Shown here: positions 1 to 7,707 of the stretch, piece after piece
Numbering within the stretch: position 1 is the stretch's first letter
Layout of the letters: every line of letters begins with the position of its first letter
NCBI RefSeq assembly: GCF_001440395.1
Contig: NZ_LLXZ01000011.1
Span: 1-49,950, forward strand
Direction: 5' to 3'
DNA from: Bradyrhizobium jicamae
GTDB lineage: Bacteria > Pseudomonadota > Alphaproteobacteria > Rhizobiales > Xanthobacteraceae
Length of the DNA: 49,950 bases
Program-made: the position numbers and the translations under genes
Notes under the pieces: model-generated
Database searches by the model: none
What the model was told of the DNA's origin: nothing
The model's input: only the letters and a program-made list of their open reading frames with translations

Positions 1-660
1 TTGCCCGAGGCGGCCAGCGTTCCCTGCCCGATCCCGTAGGTGCCGACGTTGCTCGATGTCGCCGCCGACGTCACGAGAGCGCCCGACAGAGTATCGCCAT
101 TGACCAGACCAGCACCGCCGACCAGATAGGTCAGCGCCGGATTGGCATCGCCATAGGCGCGGCTCTTCGTATCCGCAGTCACCGTGATCGCGCGTGGTGT
201 TACCGTCAGGTTGGCACCGGTAAACGAGGATAGCGTGTAGTTGGTCGAGGCGGCCAGAGTACCCTGCGTGATGCCGTAGACGCCGGCATTGCTCGCCGTG
301 GTCGCCGACGTCGCCAGAGCGCCCGACAGCGTATCGCCATTGACGAGGCCTGAGCCGCCGACCAGATAGGTCAACGGCGGGTTGGCGTCGCCATAGGCGC
401 GGCTCTTCGCATCCGCCGTCACCGTGATCGTGCGCGGCGTGACTGTCAGGTTGTCGCCGGTAAAGGAAGACAGTGTGTAGTTAGACGAGGCCGCGAGCGT
501 ACCTTGGGTGATCCCGTAGGTGCCGACATTGCTGGCTGTCGTCGCCGATGTTGCCAGCGCGCCCGACAGCGTATCACCATTGACCAGCCCGGAGCCCCCG
601 ACCTGATAGGTCAGCGCCGGATTGGCATCGCCATAGACGCGGCTCCTGGCGTCGGCCGTC
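1..660 (-). repeat. Tandem 240-bp MBG-domain repeat units
   Basis: Within the secreted-protein gene the phrase accgtgatcg recurs at 181, 421 and 661, an exact 240-bp (80-codon) period. Units 181-420 and 421-660 are near-identical, and a third unit is cut by the window edge (1-180). Each unit encodes an MBG/YDG domain with the phrase YGDANPALTY followed by GLVNGDTLSGAL. A more divergent copy lies at about 690-930. The array probably continues to the left. Confidence 0.9.
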
Positions 661-3600
661 ACCGTGATCGCCCGCGGCGTCACCGTCAGCGTGGCAGGTG
701 TCTGGATCAGGCGATAGGCCTGCCCGGTGGCGCTGATGACGCTACCGCCCGCTGTGATCGCGTAGCTGCCGATATTGGAGGTCGCCGTCGCCGCCGTCGA
801 CAGCGAGAGGCCGGAGAGAATGGCTGACGTGTCGCCCGTGTGCAGGCCGTAGGTCGTCGTATAGGTGAAAGCCGGATTGGCGTCGCCATAGACCCGTGAC
901 GCATTGGCGGGCTCGACGCGCAGGACGTAGTTGACGCCGTAGAGCTGCGGATAGTAGCCGGCGCTCGGCGCCGACCACACGTTGGTAAAATCCCAGCCGG
1001 TGTATGTGGTCGCGTAATTGGCAGGATTCTGCATCTGGCTGGTCGTCAGGCCGATCCCGCCGTTGACACTTCCGTTTCCGATGGCGGCGTTCTGGCCTGT
1101 CGTCACCGTGTCAAAATAGGATTGGCTGATGGTGCCACCGTTATTGCCGATCAGCCCGCCGGGGGCGGTGCCGCTCACCGCCCCGGCGGCGTAGGCCTGG
1201 GTGATGCTGCCGCTATTGTTGCCGGCCAGACCTCCAACGTACTGCCCAGTGACAGTACCGACAGCGTAGGCCTGCGCGATTGTGCCTTCATTGTTGCCAA
1301 CAAGCCCGCCGACAAAAAAGTTGGGAGTGCCGACCGTCCCACTGGCGTAGGATTGCGTGATGCTGCTGCCCGTACCAACGTTTTTCCCGACCAGCCCCCC
1401 GACATCACTGCCGCTGCCGTTCACCGCGCCGGTCGAATAGGAGCGCGTGATAGCCTTGGCGTTACCGCCGGCCAACCCACCGACCTCGCTCCCACCGTTG
1501 ACAGCGCCGACCGCGTAGGACTCCGTGATCGTGCCTTCATTGATGCCGACAAGTCCACCAACATAAGAGTTGGCGCCGCCGACCGTCCCGCTGGCATAGG
1601 ATTGCGTGATGTTGCCCGTACTGGTGCTTATCCCGACCAGCCCGCCGACATTATTGCCGGTGCCGCTCACCGCACCGGTCGCATAGGACCGCGTGATCGT
1701 GCCGTCATTGAAGCCGACAAGTCCACCGACATTAGGGTTGGAACTGCCGCCGACCGTCACTCCTGCATAGGACTGCGTGATGTTACTGCCTGTACCGGTG
1801 TTTCTGCCGACCAGCCCGCCGACATCATTGCCGCTGCCGTTCACCACGCCGGTCGCATAAGACCGCGTAATGGTCCCGGCATTGTTGCCGGCCAAAGCGC
1901 CGACCTCGGCCTTGCCGGTTACTGCGGCGCCGAGCAGACCGACGTCCTGCACCGTTACACCCGTGCCGACATATCCAAACAGTCCGACATCATCGGTCGT
2001 CGATCGATTGATGGTCAGGTTGGCAATGGTGTACCCTTGGCCGTTGAACGCTCCGGTGAATTTCGAGGCGGTGCTGCCGATCGGGGAAAAACCCGCCGAC
2101 GTCCACATGCCGGGATACTTGCCGTTGACGGCCGCAAGGCTGGAGCTGAGGTCGATATTGCCGGCCAGCGTGTAGCTCGCGCCGAGATTCATCGCCATCA
2201 ACTGAAGCTGGTGCGCGTTTGTGATGGTGGTCTGGTATTCCCAGCGGCCGAACGGCCGGGTCTGGCCGTCGACCATGTACCAGCCGGTCGAGCCCGTTCC
2301 CGGAAAGCTGAAGCCGCCATAGGCGCTCTGCTTGAAGGCGTAGTTGGCCGCGGCTGACTGCGCCGGGTCGCTGGTCACGGCCGTCGCGCTGCCTGAGCCG
2401 CTGCCGATGGCGAGCGTCTGCCCGCTGGTGTAGCTGTCCCAATAGGACGCCGTGACTGTGCTGCCGTTGAAGCCGACGAGGCCGCCGATAGAAGTTGGGC
2501 CAGTGCCCGTACCGATCACAGCGCCCGTCGCATAGACTTGCGATACTACGCCGGGAAAATTGACGCATGGATTGGCACAATTGTTCAACCCAACGGCGCC
2601 GCCGACATACAACGGTCCGCGCACAGTGCTGTTCGAGTAACCATTCGACAGACTGTAAAAGTTGTAGCCGACGAGCCCGCCGGCGCCGGCAGAGATGGCG
2701 GTGACCGATCCGCTTGAGTAGACATTGCTGACCGTTCCGTAGTTCCCGCCGACGATCGCACCGACAGTAGTCCCGCCGGTGACGGACGCATCAATGATGC
2801 CAACGTTGCTTACCATGCTGCCGGCGGCGAGATAGCCGACCAGCCCGACGTATTGGTCTGACGGCCGATTGATGAAGAGGCCCGAGATCGTGTGGCCCTG
2901 GCCGTCCAAATTCCCGGTGAAGGAGTTGCTGCCACCGATCGGCTGGAACCCGGCCCCGCTGTTCCAGGTGGACGTGATGCTGGCATCGATGTCGCGGCTG
3001 AGCGCATAGGCGCCGGCCAGGTTATTCTTCATGTTCTGCAGGTCAAAGACGGTGTTGACCAGCATGTTCGTCTTGAGCGTGGCGCCACCGGTTACGTTGC
3101 CGCTGAAATTCGTCTGCGTCGGCGCCGTGTATTTGGTGGCGTTGACCGTCGAATTGCTGCCGGTCGGGTTGTAGTAGATCGAGACCGCGCCCGCGGTCGA
3201 TACCTGCCCGCCGCCGAACGTCACGGTGCCGGTGCCTGTGCCGGCATTGTCGGCACGCAGCACGAGGCCACCGCCGCCGGTGCTGGTGATGTTGGCGTTG
3301 ACCGCGATGTTGCGATAGGCGCTCAGCGTCAGCGTCGCGCTGGTCGACCAGCTGATGCCGCTGGCCACCGTGATGTCGCCGCTGCCGCCGCTGCCGGCGG
3401 CGTTCGTCTCCTGGGTGACGTTGCTGTTCCCGTTGAGCGCGCTCGCGATGGTGGCGGCGAGCGTCGAATTGATCGTCAGATCCACCGGATCGAGCAGCCA
3501 GGTGCCGCCGGGACCGGCATTGACGCTGCCGCCCGCGAAGTCGAACGCATGGCCCGAGGTCTCGATGAAGCCGCCGCGCAGCCCGGTGGCGCTGATGGCG

Positions 3601-4883
3601 CCGCCAAACGACGTCGCGCCATCCGACCACACCACCACATTGCCGCCGGCGCCCGACGTGCCATCGGCCATGATCGTTGCGCCCGCCTCGATCGTCGCGT
3701 TCTGCGCGTTGGCGATGGCCTGCGGCAGAAACTTCCGCGCGGCGTCCGATCCGCCGGCGCGGTCGCCGCCGATCAGCACGGTGCCGCCCGACGTTCCGCT
3801 GGCGTCGATCTTTGCGCCCGAGGTCAGGGTGACGTCCCTGCCGGTCACCACCGCGGTGCCGCCGGCGCCGTTGCTGCCTTTGGCAACGATAGCGCCGCCG
3901 ACCATCACCTTGTCGCCGCTGACCACGACGTCGCCGCCGGTGAACGCGCGCTCTCCGCCTGAACGCACCGGCGCAGTTGGGGCATCCGCCTGGATGCGCC
4001 GCGCCACCACCTTCTGCGTCACATTGACCGAGCCGCCCTCGGAGGTGAGGAAAACGCGCCCGCCCTTGCTGGCAACACCGGTTGCCGAGATCGCCCCGCC
4101 AATATTGCCGGCCAGCGCATAGATGTTGCCGCCATTGGCGCGCAACTCCACTTCCGTGGCGCGGATCGCGCCGCTGTTTCTGATCTCGCCGTCCTGCGCC
4201 GGGCGCCGCACCAGCACCTTGCCATTGCCGAGCGAGCCGTCGCTCAGCAGCACCTCGCTGCCGGACGCCATCGCGGCGGTGCCGCCACGCGCGGTCAGCG
4301 AGCCGTCGTTACGAACCTGGCGCGCGATCAGGACGACGTCGCCCTTCGACGAACCGATCTTGCCGAGATTGACGACCGAGGCATTACTGTTGCCGCTGAA
4401 GGTCAGCGCGCCGCCGGCCCGGAAATCGGCGTCCTTCACATCCAGCGTCGAGGCGACGAAGCTGCCGCCGGTCTTGATCATGCCGGTTGGCCCGACGACC
4501 ACCCCCGACGGATTGACGAGGTAGACGGAGCCGGTTGCCGACACCACGCCGTTGATCGACGACGGCACGTTGCCGGTGACGCGGTTGAGCGTCGCGCCGC
4601 TGCCATTATTGAACTGGACCTGATTGCCCTGCCCGACCGAGAAGCTCGACCAGTTGACGATTCCGGTGCGGCTCGATTGCGAGATTGTCAGGCTGGTCGG
4701 CGACGTCGAGCCGATCGCAACGTTCCCGCCGACCACCGTGCCACCGGTCGGCAGCGATTGCGCCATCGACGGTTGCGCACAACCAAGGCCGCATAGCAGC
4801 GCGATCAGGCTGACGGAGGCTCGAAAAATCCTGGTGGACGGCCGGTCGGACGACAAAAAACACAACCTGGATGAGACGATCAT
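1..4883 (-). CDS. Giant two-partner-secretion (filamentous hemagglutinin-like) protein with GLUG and MBG repeats, 3' end outside window
   Basis: The minus frame stays open from an ATG at 4883 to the left edge, at least 1627 codons; I checked the frame at about 4619, 3500, 2897, 2276, 1310 and 602 and it is unbroken. Residues 1-42 look like a long signal peptide ending SMA-Q. Next comes an FHA N-terminal (TPS) secretion domain with the typical phrases NNGSGATLNRVTG and YLVNPSGVVVG (about residues 45-130). A Gly/Ser/Ala-rich beta-helix-like stretch with WLLDPVDLTI follows, then about 15 GLUG motifs (GGLVGxNxG) in two blocks (about 680-815 and 960-1255), and MBG/YDG repeats (SRVYGDANPALTY) from about 1310 on. 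The family is exported by a TpsB/FhaC barrel and usually acts as an adhesin. No TpsB gene is visible, so it may lie beyond the left edge. An in-frame extension upstream of 4883 is possible because no stop lies directly before it. Confidence 0.9.
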   Translation of the reverse strand, partial: MIVSSRLCFLSSDRPSTRIFRASVSLIALLCGLGCAQPSMAQSLPTGGTVVGGNVAIGSTSPTSLTISQSSRTGIVNWSSFSVGQGNQVQFNNGSGATLNRVTGNVPSSINGVVSATGSVYLVNPSGVVVGPTGMIKTGGSFVASTLDVKDADFRAGGALTFSGNSNASVVNLGKIGSSKGDVVLIARQVRNDGSLTARGGTAAMASGSEVLLSDGSLGNGKVLVRRPAQDGEIRNSGAIRATEVELRANGGNIYALAGNIGGAISATGVASKGGRVFLTSEGGSVNVTQKVVARRIQADAPTAPVRSGGERAFTGGDVVVSGDKVMVGGAIVAKGSNGAGGTAVVTGRDVTLTSGAKIDASGTSGGTVLIGGDRAGGSDAARKFLPQAIANAQNATIEAGATIMADGTSGAGGNVVVWSDGATSFGGAISATGLRGGFIETSGHAFDFAGGSVNAGPGGTWLLDPVDLTINSTLAATIASALNGNSNVTQETNAAGSGGSGDITVASGISWSTSATLTLSAYRNIAVNANITSTGGGGLVLRADNAGTGTGTVTFGGGQVSTAGAVSIYYNPTGSNSTVNATKYTAPTQTNFSGNVTGGATLKTNMLVNTVFDLQNMKNNLAGAYALSRDIDASITSTWNSGAGFQPIGGSNSFTGNLDGQGHTISGLFINRPSDQYVGLVGYLAAGSMVSNVGIIDASVTGGTTVGAIVGGNYGTVSNVYSSGSVTAISAGAGGLVGYNFYSLSNGYSNSTVRGPLYVGGAVGLNNCANPCVNFPGVVSQVYATGAVIGTGTGPTSIGGLVGFNGSTVTASYWDSYTSGQTLAIGSGSGSATAVTSDPAQSAAANYAFKQSAYGGFSFPGTGSTGWYMVDGQTRPFGRWEYQTTITNAHQLQLMAMNLGASYTLAGNIDLSSSLAAVNGKYPGMWTSAGFSPIGSTASKFTGAFNGQGYTIANLTINRSTTDDVGLFGYVGTGVTVQDVGLLGAAVTGKAEVGALAGNNAGTITRSYATGVVNGSGNDVGGLVGRNTGTGSNITQSYAGVTVGGSSNPNVGGLVGFNDGTITRSYATGAVSGTGNNVGGLVGISTSTGNITQSYASGTVGGANSYVGGLVGINEGTITESYAVGAVNGGSEVGGLAGGNAKAITRSYSTGAVNGSGSDVGGLVGKNVGTGSSITQSYASGTVGTPNFFVGGLVGNNEGTIAQAYAVGTVTGQYVGGLAGNNSGSITQAYAAGAVSGTAPGGLIGNNGGTISQSYFDTVTTGQNAAIGNGSVNGGIGLTTSQMQNPANYATTYTGWDFTNVWSAPSAGYYPQLYGVNYVLRVEPANASRVYGDANPAFTYTTTYGLHTGDTSAILSGLSLSTAATATSNIGSYAITAGGSVISATGQAYRLIQTPATLTVTPRAITVTADARSRVYGDANPALTYQVGGSGLVNGDTLSGALATSATTASNVGTYGITQGTLAASSNYTLSSFTGDNLTVTPRTITVTADAKSRAYGDANPPLTYLVGGSGLVNGDTLSGALATSATTASNAGVYGITQGTLAASTNYTLSSFTGANLTVTPRAITVTADTKSRAYGDANPALTYLVGGAGLVNGDTLSGALVTSAATSSNVGTYGIGQGTLAASG
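1115..2850 (-). repeat. GLUG-motif repeat region in two blocks
   Basis: Translated on the minus strand, short units of the form VGGLVGxNxGTITxSYATGAV recur roughly every 24-32 residues. One block is at about 2850-2440 and a longer, more regular one at about 1975-1115. They are separated by a non-GLUG segment containing WYMVDGQTRPFG. GLUG motifs occur in secreted surface proteins, where they probably form stacked beta turns. Count by eye is about 15-16. Confidence 0.85.
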
Positions 4884-4961
4884 TGAACCACCATCCGCGT
4901 AAGGCGGCACTGCAAGCTGTTCGTCTCCCAAGTTCTTTGTCGGACATGCACGTTTTCGTGC

Positions 4962-4988
4962 AGATGGAACCCTGACAGGTTCCCATCT
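4962..4988. other. Inverted repeat in the leader of the giant secreted-protein gene
   Basis: AGATGGAACC (4962-4971) pairs with GGTTCCCATCT (4978-4988) with one bulged base and a 6-nt loop. It lies about 80 bp upstream of the 4883 start and has no T-tract on either side. It could be a leader hairpin or an operator; the sequence alone does not decide. The rest of 4884-5094 shows no gene. Confidence 0.4.
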
Positions 4989-5094
4989 AAGGATGTATCA
5001 AGCATCAAGCGCAATTTATCGGAAAATTGCAGATATCAGGCAGGAAGCCAGTCGCGAGGCATCGCGCGAGACAGACCGGGCAATGTGACGTTCG

Positions 5095-5256
5095 CTAGTG
5101 CAAGCCATCGCTCTTGCGACGTGGTCTGGACATCCGACGCAGCCGGGACATCGCCTGCTCGATTTCCCAGAACATCCAGACGAACGCCGTACCCAGGGCA
5201 ACCACCACCATCAGGAACAACAATGTCAATGCGGGCGCTGTGAGCATGTTCAACAT
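5095..5256 (-). CDS. Small single-pass membrane protein, unknown function
   Basis: This short minus-strand ORF encodes one clear hydrophobic segment (LTLLFLMVVVALGTAFVWMF) followed by a basic tail (RLRRMSRPRRKS). That gives one transmembrane helix and, by the positive-inside rule, probably a cytoplasmic C-terminus. Two ATGs are possible, at 5256 and 5247; the one at 5247 has GGGGG about 9 nt upstream and is the better-spaced start, giving 50 residues. A GTG at 5295 is also in frame, but it lies against the hairpin at 5298-5327. No family is recognised. The gene could be a product of chance, but the helix plus basic flank is a coherent small-protein pattern. Confidence 0.4.
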   Translation of the reverse strand: MLNMLTAPALTLLFLMVVVALGTAFVWMFWEIEQAMSRLRRMSRPRRKSDGLH

Positions 5257-5297
5257 CCCCCGTGTGACGCGGACAGTGTCAGCAAGAAATACCACCA

Positions 5298-5327
5298 GCG
5301 GCCTCGGCGTAATAGCACCGAGGCCGC
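5298..5327 (-). terminator. Hairpin downstream of the glycine-rich protein gene
   Basis: GCGGCCTCGG (5298-5307) and CCGAGGCCGC (5318-5327) form a perfect 10-bp stem with a 10-nt loop. Read on the minus strand it begins 24 nt after the stop of the glycine-rich gene. Only a weak T-rich tract (TGGTGGTATTTCTT) follows, so it may be an imperfect intrinsic terminator or an mRNA 3'-stabilising hairpin. Confidence 0.55.
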
Positions 5328-5351
5328 GCTATTCATCCCGTCTGCGTCTGA

Positions 5352-5969
5352 TTAGCCGCAGACCTGCACGGACCGGAATCGCCAGCCATACGGCGTAAGC
5401 ACACTTCGCCGTACGATGTAGCAACCGCCGTCGCCATAGTAGTAGGGATCGTCGTAGCCATAGCCGGCGTAATACGGATAACCGTAGTCATAATAATCGT
5501 CGTAGTAACCGCCACCGTAGAGGCCGTAGCCCAATCCGACGCCGATTGCCGCCGCGGCGATCGGAAATCTCCGATGCCTGAATCCGAATCCGGGGCGGAA
5601 GCCACCGCGGAAATTGTTGACCGCAAATCCGCCACCGCGAAATCCGGCAGCCGGCAGAGCGGCCGCACGGAAGCCACCCCCGATCGCGGCCGGACGGAAA
5701 CCGCCGCCGATCGCAGCAGTCCGGAAGCCGGCGCCACCTACTCCAATCGCACCGCCGCGGAAGCCGCCGCCGCCTATTCCCATCCCGCCGCCGCGGAAGC
5801 CGCCACCGCCGATTCCAATTCCGCCGCCGCGGAAACCACCGCCGCCCATTCCCATTCCGCCACCCCGGAAGCCGCCACCGCCAAAACCGCGTTGGGCCAT
5901 CGCCACGTCCGGCACAAGCATGGCGACCGATGCGCATGCGAACAGGGCGATCATCATCTTGCGTAACAT
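5352..5969 (-). CDS. Secreted glycine-rich repeat protein with Tyr-rich C-terminal part
   Basis: The start at 5969 is chosen because GGAGGG lies just upstream and the protein then opens with a clean signal peptide (MLRKMMIALFACASVAML, cleavage after VAMA). The mature part has 12-residue repeats GFRGGGMGMGGG that decay to GFRxAAIGG units (about residues 28-100). A hydrophobic Gly/Ala stretch and a Tyr/Asp/Gly-rich stretch (YYDDYYDYGYPYY) follow. The tail ends with a conserved-looking Cys pair, CYIVRR...TPYGWRFRSVQVC. Small rhizobial exported proteins often end this way, and the two cysteines could form a disulfide. Function is unknown; a cell-envelope or matrix role is inferred. A hairpin lies downstream at 5298-5327. 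Confidence 0.85.
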   Translation of the reverse strand: MLRKMMIALFACASVAMLVPDVAMAQRGFGGGGFRGGGMGMGGGGFRGGGIGIGGGGFRGGGMGIGGGGFRGGAIGVGGAGFRTAAIGGGFRPAAIGGGFRAAALPAAGFRGGGFAVNNFRGGFRPGFGFRHRRFPIAAAAIGVGLGYGLYGGGYYDDYYDYGYPYYAGYGYDDPYYYGDGGCYIVRRSVLTPYGWRFRSVQVCG

Positions 5970-6110
5970 GACCCATCCCTCCGTGATCTCGCGTTCGAAC
6001 GCTCGACGCTTTCGGCGTCGGATCCTCACAGATCCCGGACCAACTCTAGGACGAGTTCTCGGAAGTGGCTGGGTAATTTTGCTCACTTCTGCGCGACTGT
6101 ATTTTCAAGA

Positions 6111-6563
6111 TCAGCAGCCGCGGCAGATGCTCTTGATCTTGCGATCGACCGTCTTGTTCTCGTCAGAGATTGCAGCGTCAACGCTTCCTGACCCCGCCGA
6201 TCTTCCTGAGCCCGTCGTTACACCGCTTTCGGTGTTGACGCCGCGACCCGACGACTGGGCGGTGCCCGCGGTATTCGTGCCTGGCGCGGGCGGCGACGCG
6301 CGCCTTACCGGGTTCGCCGCGCCGCTCGGATCTTCGCCAGCGTTGTTCAGTCCGCCGGGGGCGGCGGGCCCGGGAGGAACGCCGCTGATGCCCTGCGATC
6401 CGGCACCGGCGGAGCCTGCGCTCGGCGAGCCGGCAGCGCTTCCGCTACTGCTACCGGCGGATGATCCGCCCGCGGACCCGCCTGAGCTCTGAGCAAAGGA
6501 AGCGACCGGGAATATCAGGATTGCGATTGCCGCAACCGCGGCCGTTACAGACGCCAGCTTCAT
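6111..6563 (-). CDS. Secreted low-complexity Gly/Ser/Ala-rich protein
   Basis: The start at 6563 is preceded by AGGGAGA at good spacing, which favours it over the in-frame codon 24 bp upstream. The product is 150 residues. It has a signal peptide (MKLASVTAAVAAIAILIFPV, cleavage near SFA-Q), a long disordered Gly/Ser/Ala/Pro region, and a short charged tail SDENKTVDRKIKSICRGC. The structured-looking tail with two cysteines is probably the conserved part. No enzymatic domain is visible. It lies 142 bp upstream of the glycine-rich gene on the same strand, so the two small exported proteins may be expressed together. Function is not known. Confidence 0.75.
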   Translation of the reverse strand: MKLASVTAAVAAIAILIFPVASFAQSSGGSAGGSSAGSSSGSAAGSPSAGSAGAGSQGISGVPPGPAAPGGLNNAGEDPSGAANPVRRASPPAPGTNTAGTAQSSGRGVNTESGVTTGSGRSAGSGSVDAAISDENKTVDRKIKSICRGC

Positions 6564-6675
6564 CGGAAATCTCCCTTTCGAGAGCAACGACCGCGCCCCT
6601 GCCCTTGTTCCTGCCGGAACGATTCCCGCGCCAGATCATTCAATCACAACCGTTCGACGCCCGGAGTGATCGCGC

Positions 6676-6903
6676 TTGCGCAAATTGATCGCCTTCGACG
6701 ACGACACGTTCGACAAGCTCAAACAGCTTGCACGCGACCGGATGGCGACGTTTCAGGAACTGGCCGACGAGGCCTTTGCCGACCTGTTCAAGAAGCACGG
6801 CATTCCGATCGATCTCAAGGATGCGCTGAAGAAGAGCGCCGGTGTTTCGAAGGCCGCGACGGGGCGGAAGACGAAATCGAAAACCGGAAGGACGCCGTCA
6901 TGA
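6676..6903 (+). CDS. Small hypothetical protein, possible ribbon-helix-helix type
   Basis: It begins with TTG at 6676, supported by GGAGTGA about 9 nt upstream, and encodes 75 residues. The first 25 residues (MRKLIAFDDDTFDKLKQLARDR) resemble the beta strand plus helix of ribbon-helix-helix proteins. A second helix (FQELADEAFADLFKKHG) and a Lys-rich tail follow. The stop codon overlaps the next start as ATGA, so translation is probably coupled with the Rmf-like gene. Function is unassigned; a DNA-binding role is only an inference from the fold-like pattern. Confidence 0.7.
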   Translation: MRKLIAFDDDTFDKLKQLARDRMATFQELADEAFADLFKKHGIPIDLKDALKKSAGVSKAATGRKTKSKTGRTPS

Positions 6904-7067
6904 ATTCCGACCCGGACCCTTTCGAGGAAGGCCAGCGCGCCGCGCGCCAGAACATTCCGGCGGAAGCCAATCCGTACCAGAATGGCAGCGACGAGCATGC
7001 GCTGTGGGCCGCCGGGCATGAACAGATCGCCGGCCCTCGCGAAGCCAACGAGAGCGAGGGCACCTGA
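6900..7067 (+). CDS. Rmf/CrpP-fold-like small protein
   Basis: This 55-residue ORF starts at the ATG inside the ATGA overlap with the preceding stop. The pattern FEEGQRAAR-x6-NPY-x7-W-x2-G matches the layout of ribosome modulation factor-like proteins, where an E/Y-x-x-G helix is followed by NPY and W-x-x-G. In enterobacteria Rmf dimerises ribosomes in stationary phase; many alphaproteobacterial relatives have no tested role. Whether this one binds ribosomes is inference. It is convergent with the gene at 7104-7634, whose stop lies 37 bp away. Confidence 0.65.
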   Translation: MNSDPDPFEEGQRAARQNIPAEANPYQNGSDEHALWAAGHEQIAGPREANESEGT

Positions 7068-7103
7068 GCCGCGTTTGAATGCCGGATGCAGACCTGCGGG
7101 TCT

Positions 7104-7634
7104 TCAGCCGATCTTCTTCAGTCCGTTTTTGAATCGCGGTCCGTTGAGCGCGTAGGACTTCGCGGCACGCCCCATCGCTGTCGACTGCTCCGGCGTCAAC
7201 GTCCGGACCGCGCGCGCGGGCGAGCCGATGATCAGGGAATATTCGGGATACTCCTTGCCTTCGGTAATGATCGAGCCTGCGCCTACGACGCTGCCGCGGC
7301 GTATTCGCGCGCCATTCATGACGATCGAGCCCATTCCGACGAGCGCGTCGTCTTCAAGCGTGCAACCGTGCAGGATAACGTTGTGGCCAACGGTGCAGTT
7401 GCTGCCAATCGTGAGCGGAAAGCCGGGATCTGTGTGGCAGGTGCAATTGTCCTGCACGTTGGAGCCTTTGCCGATCTCGATCCACTCATTATCGCCGCGC
7501 AGCACCGCGCCGAACCACACGCTGGCGGAATTCAGCAGCCGCACCTTGCCGATCACGACAGCGGTATCTGCGATGAAATAGTTTCCGTCTCCGGGGAGTT
7601 CAGGCCCCTGCCCGTCGAGTTCGTAGATCGCCAT
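7104..7634 (-). CDS. Gamma-carbonic-anhydrase-like hexapeptide-repeat protein
   Basis: The 176-residue protein is a left-handed beta-helix of the gamma-CA/PaaY/YrdA type. RGDN (about 46-49), NVQDN (60-63) and the zinc-ligand histidines H67 (CHTD), H84 and H89 (GHNVILHG) are all present, followed by repeated hydrophobic-hexad turns and a C-terminal helix. Enzymes of this family are trimers with zinc at subunit interfaces; some hydrate CO2 and others have no proven activity. The start ATG at 7634 lies directly after a terminator-like hairpin (7641-7664) whose arm contains the only GGAG upstream, 11 nt away. A promoter must lie close by, or read-through is required. Confidence 0.9.
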   Translation of the reverse strand: MAIYELDGQGPELPGDGNYFIADTAVVIGKVRLLNSASVWFGAVLRGDNEWIEIGKGSNVQDNCTCHTDPGFPLTIGSNCTVGHNVILHGCTLEDDALVGMGSIVMNGARIRRGSVVGAGSIITEGKEYPEYSLIIGSPARAVRTLTPEQSTAMGRAAKSYALNGPRFKNGLKKIG

Positions 7635-7664
7635 AACAAAAAGGTCTCCGTTGACGGAGACCTT
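7632..7664 (-). terminator. Rho-independent terminator overlapping the gamma-CA translation start
   Basis: AAGGTCTCCGT (7641-7651) and ACGGAGACCTT (7654-7664) form a perfect inverted repeat. Read on the minus strand, TTTTTGTT follows directly and then comes the ATG of the gamma-CA-like gene. Position and T-tract fit termination of the membrane-protein gene that stops at 7708. The 3' arm contains GGAG, so the hairpin may also hide the ribosome binding site of the downstream gene. Confidence 0.75.
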
Positions 7665-7707
7665 GGCACAGCCGCAGGCAGGGGATCAAGCGAACAGGCC
7701 GACAGCC

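Noticed and set aside
1..660. Possible CRISPR or satellite array because of regular repeats
   Set aside because: The 240-bp period is in frame with a protein-coding MBG unit and no short repeat/unique spacer alternation exists.
1122..2357. A 411-codon plus-strand open frame and several smaller ones over 500-4900
   Set aside because: They are antisense shadows of the repeat-rich secreted-protein gene. The minus frame is continuous and has recognisable TPS, GLUG and MBG domains; the plus translations are Arg/Asp-rich and without any family.
1..4883. Suspected frameshifted or fragmented adhesin pseudogene
   Set aside because: Spot checks at six positions along the gene show the same frame with sensible protein throughout, so no break is seen in this window.
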